A stretch of 41,836 nucleotides of DNA from Granulicella sapmiensis (GCA_026225395.1 JAMFSR010000004.1:1-41836); one strand, 5' to 3'; positions 8,992 to 16,721 are shown, numbered from the stretch's first letter. Notes: a model not told the origin generated them from the letters alone. A program made the numbers and translations.

Positions 8992-9283
8992 TCAGGCTCC
9001 CAGGTGCAGAGTCTTGCTCTACGAGGCCGTCTAGAAGCAGGAGTCTGGCAATGGTTCATTGTAAACAGTCGGAATGGCATACTCCCGTTTGATCCGCAAA
9101 TTTCCGAATTGAATGACAGCACGGAACCCTCTCCCAAATGCTAACTGGAGCAGCGTCATTAGCGCGTACAGGTTGGTGGGTGCGGCCTTCGCGAAGCTGA
9201 TGGCGGTGCAGGGAGCAAATGAGGTTGCTTGCTTGAAGTCGTAGACAAAGGATATCGTTGCGCAACTAAAGTCGGAGAATCTT
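8992..9283. other. divergent intergenic region between the helicase and OLD nuclease genes
   Basis: These 292 bases separate the two divergent cargo genes and presumably hold both promoters. On the minus strand TACAAT (9058-9063) could be a -10 box for the helicase gene, but no good -35 partner was seen. On the plus strand only GGAG 6 nt before the ATG at 9284 is clear. No convincing ORF is present; short frames here overlap the flanking genes in other frames. Confidence 0.35.
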
Positions 9284-11284
9284 ATGCGTATTCAGTCTGT
9301 CGCAATCAACAACCTTCGCTGTATCAGACAAAGTGTGGCGCACTTAGATCCATATACCTGCTTCGTTGGTCCGAATGGAGCAGGCAAATCGACGGTACTC
9401 TGCGCTCTGAACATTTTCTTCCGCAATATCGACAGTGCGCCGACTGATTTGGCGTCTCTCGTCGCACAAGATTTCCATCTGCAAGATGTTACTGAGCCAA
9501 TTGAAATCACCGTCACCTTCGTTGACCTAAATGCCGACGCGAAACTGGACTTCAAAGAATACGTCCGGCAAGACAAACTCGTTATTTCAGCCATTGCGCG
9601 TTTCGATCCCGTTACTGGTAAAGCAGAGGTCAAGCAATATGGCCAGCGACGGGGAATGGAGTCACTGAAGCCCTTTTTCAAGGCTCTGGGCGATCAGGCA
9701 TCGGCAAAGGATTTGCAGGCGCTCTTCGCTGACCTAGAAAAGACTGATCCGGAAATTGCTGCACTCAAGTTAAAAACAACCAAGGACGTAATGTCTAACG
9801 GGCTTAGAGAGTATGAAGCCTCCAAGCCCGAAAAATGCGTGCTCATTCCGAGTGAAGATCAGTTCTACGGTGTTAGCAAGGGAGCGAATAAATTAGCCAA
9901 ATACGTCCAGTGGATTTATATTCCAGCCGTCAAGGACGCGTCCGAAGAAGAGTCTGGCACGAAGACAAGCGCTCTTGGCCGTCTGTTGGCTAGAACTGTA
10001 AATGCAAAGTTGAGTTTCACGACCGATCTGGATACTCTCCTGAGGGAGACTCGACTTAAATACCAGTCGATACTGGATGCAAACCAGACGGCCCTTGATG
10101 GGATATCGCAGTCGCTAGGCAACCGGCTGGCTGAATGGGCCCACCCGCAAGCCACTCTACGGGTGGTTTGGGAGAATGATTCGACAAAGGCGGTCAGTGT
10201 CGCGCCGCCCATTGCGGGTGTTCTGGCGGGCGAAAGTGGCTTCGAAGGAAAACTAGCCCGTCTTGGCCACGGATTTCAACGTAGCTTCCTGCTCGCATTG
10301 CTGCAAGAACTCGCATCGTTTGATGACAAAGATGCCCCTGTTCTACTCCTGGGATGTGAAGAGCCCGAGTTGTATCAGCATCCGCCTCAAGCAAGGCATC
10401 TCGCTGCCGTTTTCGAACGACTGTCGGTTCAAGGAGCCCAGATTCTCGTTACAACTCACAGCCCCTATTTTGTCTCGGGCGAGAACTTTGAAAGTATCAG
10501 AATGGTGAGGCGCTCTCTAGATAACAACTGTTCCTCGATTCGACAGTACACGTTTGCTGAGCTCGCCGCACGGTTTGCGTCCGTAGTGAACAAGCCACTT
10601 CGCAATTCATCTGCAACCAGTGCAAAGCTTCATCAGGCGTTGCAACCCTCCTTGAGCGAAATGTTCTTCACGCAAAAGCTGATTCTGGTGGAGGGTCTTG
10701 AGGATGTAGCGTACATCCAAGCGTGGATGGTGCTGACCGATCGATGGGATAGTTTTCGAAGATGCGGAGCACACATAGTTCCGGTCAATGGGAAGAGTGA
10801 ATTGATTCGCCCTGTCATCATCGCATTGGGTCTTGAAATTCCCGTCCTCGCAATCATAGATGCGGACGGCGATAAGCTTATGAAGACGGACGCGACCGGC
10901 GTAAAAGTTGATAATCCCAGCGTCCGATTAGATCATGAGCGCGACAATCGAGCCTTAGTGCGACTGCTTGGGGGCGATGAGGACAACCTCTTTCCCTCGG
11001 GAGTCATATGGGGGAACAATTTGGTAATGTGGCCCTCCGATCTGGCTGATACTGCGAAGCGGGAATTCATAGTCTCGCTCGGGCCTCAAGGTGAAGCGCA
11101 GCTAGAGGCGGTCGAAAATAAAGCGCGCGCTGATGCTGGCAACGCGGGTGACCTTGGCAAAAACTCGATTTACATTGGTTACTTCCTGGAACGGCTCAAG
11201 AAGGCCAACGGTCAGTCGCCCTCGCTCGACCGCCTGTGCGAGAAAATCTTGCAATTTTCTGCCGCCTCGACAACTGCGCTCTAG
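9284..11284 (+). CDS. OLD-family nuclease (ABC/SMC-like ATPase plus TOPRIM)
   Basis: A 666-aa protein. Residues 1-420 form an ABC-type ATPase: Walker A GPNGAGKST at 29-37, Walker B region VLLLGCEEPELYQHP near 352-366 and an H-loop TTHSPYF near 390. The C-terminal TOPRIM domain begins with LILVEGLEDVAYI near 465 and has the metal-binding AIIDADGDK near 523-531. This is the architecture of class 1 OLD nucleases, including GajA of Gabija, which nick or cut DNA in response to infection. GGAG lies 6 nt before the ATG. The partner in Gabija is a UvrD-like helicase on the same strand; here the neighbour is a divergent DNA2-like helicase-nuclease. It could also act alone like phage P2 OLD. The catalytic residues appear intact. 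Confidence 0.9.
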   Translation: MRIQSVAINNLRCIRQSVAHLDPYTCFVGPNGAGKSTVLCALNIFFRNIDSAPTDLASLVAQDFHLQDVTEPIEITVTFVDLNADAKLDFKEYVRQDKLVISAIARFDPVTGKAEVKQYGQRRGMESLKPFFKALGDQASAKDLQALFADLEKTDPEIAALKLKTTKDVMSNGLREYEASKPEKCVLIPSEDQFYGVSKGANKLAKYVQWIYIPAVKDASEEESGTKTSALGRLLARTVNAKLSFTTDLDTLLRETRLKYQSILDANQTALDGISQSLGNRLAEWAHPQATLRVVWENDSTKAVSVAPPIAGVLAGESGFEGKLARLGHGFQRSFLLALLQELASFDDKDAPVLLLGCEEPELYQHPPQARHLAAVFERLSVQGAQILVTTHSPYFVSGENFESIRMVRRSLDNNCSSIRQYTFAELAARFASVVNKPLRNSSATSAKLHQALQPSLSEMFFTQKLILVEGLEDVAYIQAWMVLTDRWDSFRRCGAHIVPVNGKSELIRPVIIALGLEIPVLAIIDADGDKLMKTDATGVKVDNPSVRLDHERDNRALVRLLGGDEDNLFPSGVIWGNNLVMWPSDLADTAKREFIVSLGPQGEAQLEAVENKARADAGNAGDLGKNSIYIGYFLERLKKANGQSPSLDRLCEKILQFSAASTTAL

Positions 11285-11347
11285 CAATTCTCCTTGAGAA
11301 AGCTCTATCGAACCCTGCTGGCATTCGTTCATAGCAAGTTTCGGCAC

Positions 11348-11369
11348 TTTGGGCACAGTTTGGGCACAG
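11348..11369. repeat. perfect tandem 11-bp direct repeat beside the tRNA-Leu end
   Basis: TTTGGGCACAG occurs twice without a spacer, 47 bp from the CCA end of the tRNA-Leu gene. Short direct repeats near an attachment core are typical of integrase arm-type binding sites, and I infer that role here. I did not find the motif near the integrase gene. Confidence 0.4.
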
Positions 11370-11392
11370 AAAAACGCATCCGAAGATGCGTT
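11370..11392 (-). terminator. rho-independent terminator of tRNA-Leu(CAA)
   Basis: Read on the minus strand: AACGCATC, loop TTCG, GATGCGTT followed by further Ts. This is an 8-bp stem capped by a stable UUCG tetraloop and a five-T run, 24 bp downstream of the tRNA's CCA end. It is the clearest intrinsic terminator in the window. Confidence 0.75.
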
Positions 11393-11416
11393 GATTCGCC
11401 AAACTATTGATTTTAT

Positions 11417-11440
11417 TGGTGCCGGGAGGGGGGGTCGAAC
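11417..11440. other. candidate attachment site (att) at the tRNA-Leu 3' end
   Basis: Tyrosine recombinases commonly use the T-arm/3' end of a tRNA gene as attachment core, and the element genes lie on the 3' side of this tRNA. The exact core cannot be set because the other end lies left of the window. A copy of the tRNA 3' segment beyond position 1 would confirm it. Confidence 0.4.
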
Positions 11441-11503
11441 CCCCACGAGGTTGCCCTCGGCGGATTTTGAGTCCGCTGCGTCTGCCAGTTCCGCCATCCC
11501 GGC
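11417..11503 (-). tRNA. tRNA-Leu (anticodon CAA)
   Basis: The minus strand folds as a class II tRNA: acceptor GCCGGGA paired with TCCCGGC, discriminator A and encoded CCA (11417-11419). The anticodon stem GCGGA/TCCGC encloses loop CTCAAAA, giving anticodon CAA for the UUG codon. There is a long variable arm and a T-loop GTTCGAC. Its 3' end faces the mobile element, making it the probable integration target. An intrinsic terminator follows. Confidence 0.93.
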
Positions 11504-11719
11504 TTTCAAATCAACCCGCGTGGATTGCGAGCTTCAAACGGCATGCCGTTGCCGTCTCAAAGTAATCCGAACTCCATCGATAGCAGTCCTTCAATCACCT
11601 CGTGCAGCCCCAGTATCGCACAGGCACCGGACGGCTTCCAAGCCAAGACGCTCCCCGGCCCTCTTGCCCGAAGTCCAAACTGGCTCCGCTAAAACACAGT
11701 GCCAGAAGCTCCACGGCCG
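11504..11719. other. intergenic region upstream of tRNA-Leu, with a 14-bp palindrome
   Basis: These 216 bases lie between the tRNA and the asd-like gene stop. The only notable structure is the perfect palindrome AACGGCATGCCGTT at 11537-11550, in the promoter region of the tRNA. A possible minus-strand -35 TTGAAG (11532-11537) sits 17 bp from a weak TTGATT. No ORF was supported. Confidence 0.35.
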
Positions 11720-12754
11720 TCAATTCGTGCGATGTTTAACCGCCAGTAACTCCACGGCACAACCCACGGCATTCTGCGCGGCGAGCTTCAGGTTATCGAC
11801 CGCCATCCACAACCAGTACCCCGAAGTCTTCGCGCTGGTTTCCTTACGAACACTCACCAGGATCTGCCCTTGCTCGGTCGCGCTGATATTGCTGGGTGCC
11901 ACATCAGCACCCGTCGAAAGGCTCACCAATCCACCCTCAAGCGCGGTCTCAACATCGCCCATCTCTCCATCGCCATTCAGCTCCACAAACACCGAAGCCG
12001 TATAGCCATGGAACACCGGAGCCTGCAGCAGCTGCATCGCAACCGCATCCGCAACATCCTTACCCCCGATCGTCGCCAGATCGCGCCGCACCCTCGCGGC
12101 GATTTCCACTAGGTCCACCTTGGCGTCTGCACCCAGCGCGACGCTCAGGTTGAACGCAACCTGCGCATCATAGATATCCTTCGGCACCGCCTGAAACGAC
12201 AACAGCGCCACCGTCTGCTGATGCATCTCGTCGAGCCCTGCGCTTCCCTGCTGCGAAGCCGGTTCCATCACCGTCGCAAATCCCTTTGCCTCCGCCCAGC
12301 GAGCCCGCAGCCTCGTCATCACCACCGCGAGCATCACCGCTGCCGCATGCGCCGGCACAACCACCTGCGTCCCTGCAACAACCTTCTCCTTCGCATCCAT
12401 CAGCGCAGATCGAACCAACACACCCGGCTCATCTTCCAACGCTGCGGACAGATCGACAATCTTCGCCCCAGCCGCTTTCGCTTCCTTCCAGTGCCTGAGC
12501 GTCGTCCCTGCATCACCCGCGAAGAACACCACGTCCATGCCATCGAACGCCCCCGGCTCGATCGTCTGTATCAGGATCGCCTCATCCCCGGCCGCCGTAA
12601 TCTGTCCACTCGCCATACCCACATCAGGCAGCGCCGCATCCAGCAGCTTGATGTCCCACACCACAGTCGTAGCCGCATTCAACTCGTTCGCCAGCTCTTT
12701 CCCCAGCAGCGACGACGCTCCAACAATAGCCACACGCACAACACTTCCTGCCAT
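11720..12754 (-). CDS. aspartate-semialdehyde dehydrogenase paralog lacking the catalytic cysteine (USG-1-like)
   Basis: A 344-aa protein with an N-terminal Rossmann motif GASSLLGKEL and the Asd/ArgC dimerisation half (EPASQQGSAGLDEMHQQT; APVFHGYTASVFVEL). In true ASADH an Asn-Cys pair follows the first domain and supplies the thioester nucleophile. Here the equivalent stretch reads VVVPAHAAAVML, and the only cysteine in the whole protein is about 15 residues from the C-terminus. It therefore cannot use normal ASADH chemistry, like E. coli USG-1, an Asd homologue without the cysteine. It lies downstream of pssA in the same direction, 54 bp away. Role unknown; a structural or regulatory function is possible. 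Confidence 0.75.
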   Translation of the reverse strand: MAGSVVRVAIVGASSLLGKELANELNAATTVVWDIKLLDAALPDVGMASGQITAAGDEAILIQTIEPGAFDGMDVVFFAGDAGTTLRHWKEAKAAGAKIVDLSAALEDEPGVLVRSALMDAKEKVVAGTQVVVPAHAAAVMLAVVMTRLRARWAEAKGFATVMEPASQQGSAGLDEMHQQTVALLSFQAVPKDIYDAQVAFNLSVALGADAKVDLVEIAARVRRDLATIGGKDVADAVAMQLLQAPVFHGYTASVFVELNGDGEMGDVETALEGGLVSLSTGADVAPSNISATEQGQILVSVRKETSAKTSGYWLWMAVDNLKLAAQNAVGCAVELLAVKHRTN

Positions 12755-12808
12755 ATTTCCCTCACAACACTTCTTGTCTCAATGGATAGCCCGCAGCAAC
12801 CGCGCGAT

Positions 12809-13639
12809 TCACTTCGCCGCAGCGCGCCGTCCCCACGAGTAAGCCAGCCGCGCCAGCACACCCGAAAGCAGATACACCATCGCAATAATGATCAACGCAT
12901 ACTGCGAGAACCAGATCACCATCGCCAGCGAGACCAGCAGCAACAACACGCCACGTACCGGTTGCGCCTCGGTAAAGTTCAACTCCTTGCCGCTCCAGAA
13001 CCGCCAGTTGCTCACCATCAAAAACCCGGTAAACCCAATCAACGTCAGCCACAGGGCCGACATCCACACATCATGGATCGGCGATCCCAGCTCATAGTGA
13101 ACCACTGCGGCAATCACGCCCGCGCCCGCCGGTATCGGCATTCCGACAAAGTACTTCCGCCCCGGCCGCCCCGGATTCCCCGGCTGCGGATTCACGCTGA
13201 TGTTGAACCGCGCCAGCCTGCACGCGCCACTGATCAGAAACAGGAAGCAGATCACAATCCCGAGATCGTGCAACCGGTCCTGCATTGCCGGATACGCCGA
13301 AGGCAACACTGCCTGCACGCCCCACAGGAACGCCAGCAGGCTCGGCGCCACGCCAAACGTAATCACGTCCGCCAGCGAGTCGAACTCCCTGCCAAAGTCG
13401 CTCGACGTATCCGTCATCCTCGCCACGCGCCCATCGAGCCCATCGAACATCACCGCAAACCCGATCGCCAGCGAAGCCCGGTTGAACGCATGCGGATCGC
13501 CCGACGCTCCGCGAATGCTCTCCGTAATCGCGTAGTAGCCCGCGGCAATATTACCCGCCGTAAACAGCGAAGGCAGCACATACATCCCGCGACGCGGGTT
13601 CTTGCGCTTCTTCTCGCTGTCCAACGCCGGAGACGCCAT
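12809..13639 (-). CDS. pssA: CDP-diacylglycerol-serine O-phosphatidyltransferase
   Basis: A 276-aa integral membrane enzyme that makes phosphatidylserine from CDP-diacylglycerol and serine. The CDP-alcohol phosphotransferase signature is complete: Asp66-x2-Asp69-Gly70-x2-Ala-Arg, then Gly83-x3-Asp87-x3-Asp91. Several hydrophobic helices follow. I chose the ATG at 13639, whose A is shared with the psd stop (TGATG). A longer frame to 13840 exists but its extra 67 residues lie wholly inside psd and look non-native. The coupled psd-pssA pair gives phosphatidylethanolamine synthesis in two steps. Confidence 0.92.
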   Translation of the reverse strand: MASPALDSEKKRKNPRRGMYVLPSLFTAGNIAAGYYAITESIRGASGDPHAFNRASLAIGFAVMFDGLDGRVARMTDTSSDFGREFDSLADVITFGVAPSLLAFLWGVQAVLPSAYPAMQDRLHDLGIVICFLFLISGACRLARFNISVNPQPGNPGRPGRKYFVGMPIPAGAGVIAAVVHYELGSPIHDVWMSALWLTLIGFTGFLMVSNWRFWSGKELNFTEAQPVRGVLLLLVSLAMVIWFSQYALIIIAMVYLLSGVLARLAYSWGRRAAAK

Positions 13640-14292
13640 CAGGCTGCCCCGCCCTGAGCGCCGTCCACGCCGTCGGACTCCGGCATCGCTGCCAGCACCG
13701 TCTTGCCGCCGATAACATGCTGCCCCTTCTTCACCAGAAGTTTCGCTTCCGCCGGCATCAGCACATCCACGCGCGATCCAAACTTGATCATGCCCATACG
13801 CTGTCCGCGTTCCACCCGGTCCCCGGCCTTGAGGTTGCAAACAATGCGCCGAGCCAGCAAGCCGGCCACCTGCTTGAAGCTCACGCTGTACTCGCCGTTG
13901 TTGATCGTGATCAGTGTCTGCTCGTTATGCAGCGCGGACTCCGGATTCATCGCGTTCATAAACTGCCCTTCACGAAACTCCACCAGCTCCACGACCCCGC
14001 CCACCGGCACACGATTCACATGCACGTTGAACACATTCAAAAAGATCGTCACGCGCAGCCGTCCGCCGCTCGTTGTCTCCACCCACTCCGCTACATCCAC
14101 CTTGCCGTCAGCCGGTGACACAATCTGCCCCACTCCATCTGGAATCTTGCGCGGCGGGTCCCGAAAAAACCACAGAAAGAAAATCGCCAGCACTACGGGA
14201 ATACCCGCAAGCGCGGCATACCCCGTAAAGTGCCAGACAATCGCGGCCACCACCAGCAAGGAGACGCCGTAGAAAAAACCATCACGAACCAT
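13639..14292 (-). CDS. psd: phosphatidylserine decarboxylase (short type)
   Basis: A 217-aa membrane-anchored proenzyme. Two hydrophobic stretches (about 7-20 and 28-43) precede WFFRDPPRKIP and SPADGKVD. The conserved Gly172-Ser173 (MIKFGSRVDV) is the self-cleavage site that generates the pyruvoyl prosthetic group. It converts phosphatidylserine to phosphatidylethanolamine using the product of pssA, which overlaps its stop by 1 nt. The ATG has no Shine-Dalgarno sequence, but a perfect TATAAT lies 8 nt upstream, suggesting a leaderless transcript. Confidence 0.92.
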   Translation of the reverse strand: MVRDGFFYGVSLLVVAAIVWHFTGYAALAGIPVVLAIFFLWFFRDPPRKIPDGVGQIVSPADGKVDVAEWVETTSGGRLRVTIFLNVFNVHVNRVPVGGVVELVEFREGQFMNAMNPESALHNEQTLITINNGEYSVSFKQVAGLLARRIVCNLKAGDRVERGQRMGMIKFGSRVDVLMPAEAKLLVKKGQHVIGGKTVLAAMPESDGVDGAQGGAA

Positions 14293-14300
14293 ATCGAATC

Positions 14301-14306
14301 ATTATA
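14301..14306 (-). promoter_or_regulatory. -10 box (TATAAT) for psd, implying a leaderless mRNA
   Basis: A consensus TATAAT on the minus strand ends 8 nt before the psd ATG, so transcription would start at or next to the A of the start codon. No good -35 box or ribosome-binding site is visible. The 46-nt gap to rimI is consistent with psd having its own promoter. Confidence 0.45.
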
Positions 14307-14337
14307 AATCCGCAACCCACGCCAACGCCCTTCAAAC

Positions 14338-14805
14338 TCAACGCAAACCCTTCATCATCAACACGGCATCGTCCACCGGATCGGCATAATACTCACGCCT
14401 CAGCCCACATTGTTGAAACCCCAAACGCTCATACATCGTCTGAGCCGCAACATTCTCCGCCCTCACCTCCAGCCTCATCAACGCCGCTCCCTGCCCCGCG
14501 GCCCAGACGAACAGAGCCTCACTCAAAGCGCTCGCAACGCCACGCCGCCTGCACGCTTCCTCCACCGCAACGCTCTCCAACTCAGCTTCATCCAACAGCA
14601 CCGCACCCACAACGAACCCCACCACCAACTCATCCTCGACAGCCACCAGCAACACCCGCCGCAACGCCTCAGCCTCACAGCCCTGCACCATCTCCCGATA
14701 CCGCGCCTCATCCCAATGCGGAGCCTCACGCGATCCCCGCTCCACCCGCAGCACTCCAGCAATATCCCCATCCACCGCCCGCCGCACCACAACTCCCGCC
14801 TTCAA
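14338..14805 (-). CDS. rimI: GNAT acetyltransferase, probable ribosomal protein S18-alanine N-acetyltransferase
   Basis: A 155-aa single GNAT domain. The acetyl-CoA-binding loop appears as ACRRRGVASALSEAL (R/Q-x-x-G-x-A), preceded by the strand AELESVAVEEA, and followed by LEVRAENVAAQTMYERLGF, characteristic of RimI. RimI acetylates the N-terminal alanine of ribosomal protein S18. Its start overlaps the tsaB stop by 4 nt (ATGA), and tsaB-rimI adjacency is common in bacteria, which supports the name over a generic GNAT. Confidence 0.82.
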   Translation of the reverse strand: MKAGVVVRRAVDGDIAGVLRVERGSREAPHWDEARYREMVQGCEAEALRRVLLVAVEDELVVGFVVGAVLLDEAELESVAVEEACRRRGVASALSEALFVWAAGQGAALMRLEVRAENVAAQTMYERLGFQQCGLRREYYADPVDDAVLMMKGLR

Positions 14806-15464
14806 GCCTTCTCTCCGACAGCGCCCACGCGAGCTTTCCCATAAATCTCGCGTTCCCCCCGAACATAATTCGCATCGATCAGCGCCGCATCAACAGCACC
14901 GGCCTTCAACCCCCGCAACACCGCCGGCAACGCCAACTCCGGCCGCAACAAAACAACCTCCGGCCGCAGATCCGCCAACGCTTCCACCAGCTTCTCCTCC
15001 GCAATCACCACCCGCGAGCCCCCAACCATCTCCCGCAACTCCTCCATCCCACAAAGCACCTCTCGCGCGCTCCCATCAACCGAAGACCGCACATAAAACT
15101 CACCCCGCCCCGCATCCAGAACCGCGAACCCCCCGTCCCACGTCCCGCTCAACCCACCAGCCTCCGCCAGCACCTCCAGCCGAGAAACTCCCACCAACCC
15201 CAACCCTGCCGCCTCACACAATCCCTTCGCCGCCGCCAGCCCAACCCTCACCCCTGTAAACGACCCCGGCCCACTCACCACCCCAACCCCATCCAACTCT
15301 GCCAGCGCCCAACCCTGCTCTTCCATCAGCCGCGCAATCGCCGGAAGCAAAGCCGAAGAAGCCTCCCGCGCCGGCAACACCTCACTCGCGACGACGTCCT
15401 CGTCCTCGCCCAGCGCCACACCGCCCACTTCTCCGCACGTATCGATCACCAGTACCTTCAACAT
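14802..15464 (-). CDS. tsaB: tRNA t6A37 threonylcarbamoyltransferase complex subunit TsaB
   Basis: A 220-aa ASKHA-fold protein: VLVIDTCGEVGGVALGE is the phosphate-1-like motif and VSGPGSFTGVRVGLAAAKGL the TsaB signature. TsaB is the non-catalytic partner of TsaD in the complex that transfers threonylcarbamoyl to A37 of ANN-decoding tRNAs. I prefer the ATG at 15464 (MLKVLVIDT) over one 36 nt upstream, because homologues begin this way and GGAG lies 9 nt before it. It is translationally coupled to rimI. tsaD and tsaE are not in the window. Confidence 0.88.
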   Translation of the reverse strand: MLKVLVIDTCGEVGGVALGEDEDVVASEVLPAREASSALLPAIARLMEEQGWALAELDGVGVVSGPGSFTGVRVGLAAAKGLCEAAGLGLVGVSRLEVLAEAGGLSGTWDGGFAVLDAGRGEFYVRSSVDGSAREVLCGMEELREMVGGSRVVIAEEKLVEALADLRPEVVLLRPELALPAVLRGLKAGAVDAALIDANYVRGEREIYGKARVGAVGEKA

Positions 15465-15529
15465 TCCCTCACGCTCCGAGCATATCGCGACGCCAACCAA
15501 CTCATCTCAACTCCATTCCTCACAACTTC

Positions 15530-16396
15530 CTAGTTACCAAAGGGCAATACAACATGGTCAACGACAAAGGTTCCGACCGGAAGCTTCGCGGGACGAAGCC
15601 GCAAGCCAAGTTGTTCCTGGATTGCGGTCAAGATCGAAGGGCTGGACGGACTGTTTTGATCGGTTGCCGGTGTCGCGCCATCGTCGCGTGACCACGTCAG
15701 GTTAAGGTCATACCGTCCCGCCAGCCCGGTCCGATCCACGACGATGCGTTCGGTTTGCCTGGACAGAACATTGACCAGCGAGGACACGGGAACGGCGGTA
15801 GATGCCATGTCCGCATTCCCGTCGTGATTGTTCGTGTGCAGGCTTCCGGCTCCCAAACCGTTCGCTCCTATCTGTCCTGCCTCAACTTTCGACGGCTGGA
15901 ACCTGGGCCCACCTTTATCGACTACCAGTTCGTAGACGGGGAGCACCTTCGTCTCGCGATGGAATGTCAGCTCGAAGCGTTCCGTGAGAATCGTCTGCTC
16001 GATCGAGCGTTTTTGATCATTGCTGAGGTGCTGAAGGGTTGTGAGGTCAGCATCAAGCACCTTCGCCTTCATATCAAACCGCAGTTCGTTGGCCCACTTC
16101 GGAACGCCGAAAAGTTGGTCATCCTTGAGGTCGTAGGCGAAGAGTACAAGCATCTTCACGGAAAAGTTGGTCGCTGAGAAGCTCCCACCGTCAAAGTCAA
16201 TGCTGGGTCGATCGCCGTTGCTGTTGGGCTTCACGGTGATCACATCAAATACAGGCAGCTTCGCATCCGAAGCCGATTGCGTGGACGCAGGCACTGCCGG
16301 CAACCCAGTAGCCTGCCCCACAAGCTGCGGCCCCGAAAATGACAGCAAGACAACCGCACACAGCACAATCACAGATCGATCCTTAAGTGCTTTCAT
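15530..16396 (-). CDS. TIGR03435 family exported protein
   Basis: A 288-aa protein with a signal peptide (MKALKDRSVIVLCAVVLLSF..., likely cut after about residue 28) and the TIGR03435 pattern: FDVITVKPNS, a central LTERFELTFHRETKVLPVYELVV, RIVVDRTGLAGRYDLNLTW, and a C-terminal EQLGLRLRPAKLPVGTFVVDHV. This family is heavily expanded in soil acidobacteria; its function is unknown. The ATG at 16396 is chosen because GAGG sits 9 nt upstream, whereas the ATG at 16402 would leave only 3 nt; a third ATG is at 16432. A paralog lies 348 bp upstream on the same strand. Confidence 0.85.
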   Translation of the reverse strand: MKALKDRSVIVLCAVVLLSFSGPQLVGQATGLPAVPASTQSASDAKLPVFDVITVKPNSNGDRPSIDFDGGSFSATNFSVKMLVLFAYDLKDDQLFGVPKWANELRFDMKAKVLDADLTTLQHLSNDQKRSIEQTILTERFELTFHRETKVLPVYELVVDKGGPRFQPSKVEAGQIGANGLGAGSLHTNNHDGNADMASTAVPVSSLVNVLSRQTERIVVDRTGLAGRYDLNLTWSRDDGATPATDQNSPSSPSILTAIQEQLGLRLRPAKLPVGTFVVDHVVLPFGN

Positions 16397-16582
16397 CCGC
16401 ATTTTCCTCGCGATTCCAGGCGCGCGCGTCAACCTATGTTAGGACGCAGGAGGGAATATTTCGTTGGCGCCTTCCTCTCACTTGCCTACGCGGCATCAAC
16501 TCCGCCTCACCCGACCCCGCCGTCCGCGTCGACTGGCCCCAAAAGCGGTATCCGGCCTTTACACGAATACTTATCCTTTGAA

Positions 16583-16625
16583 CGCCCTCATCCTGACCCT
16601 GAGCGAAGCCGAAGGGGAAGGAGCT
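16583..16625. repeat. dispersed-repeat-like block (FGFAQGQDEG type)
   Basis: On the minus strand the block reads CCTTCGGCTTCGCTCAGGGT and continues CAGGATGAGG. From memory this kind of sequence recurs in intergenic DNA of many soil bacteria. There is only one copy in this window, so its repeat status rests on that recollection. Confidence 0.35.
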
Positions 16626-16653
16626 CCGTATTTCAAGGCGCCGCACAACCGTC

Positions 16654-16721
16654 GGGTGGCCCATCCTTTCGGGTTTTTCCGAAAGGGTGGGGTATCGTTT
16701 GCGTAGCAAACGACCGCTCTC
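16654..16721 (-). repeat. two-hairpin intergenic element, copy 1
   Basis: In minus orientation it contains GAGCGGTCG, stem 1 TCGTTTGC-TAC-GCAAACGA (8 bp), then ATACCCCAC, stem 2 CCTTTCGG-AAAAAC-CCGAAAGG (8 bp), and ATGGGCCACCC. Copies 2 and 3 lie at 32286-32350 and 34311-34380 in the opposite orientation. Confidence 0.8.

Noticed and set aside
4435..11284. Canonical Gabija system
   Set aside because: The OLD-TOPRIM gene fits GajA loosely, but the helicase is a 1518-aa DNA2-like enzyme with a nuclease domain, not a UvrD-like GajB, and the genes are divergent.
11349..12005. 218-aa plus-strand open frame across tRNA-Leu
   Set aside because: It runs through a tRNA gene and then antisense to the asd-like gene; the GRGGRTPTRLP-type peptide is the usual artefact of translating tRNA-Leu.
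11720..12754. Functional aspartate-semialdehyde dehydrogenase (asd)
   Set aside because: The catalytic cysteine is missing, so the standard name was not given.
12221..13657. 478-aa plus-strand open frame
   Set aside because: It is antisense to the asd-like and pssA genes and is extremely Arg/His/Gln-rich.
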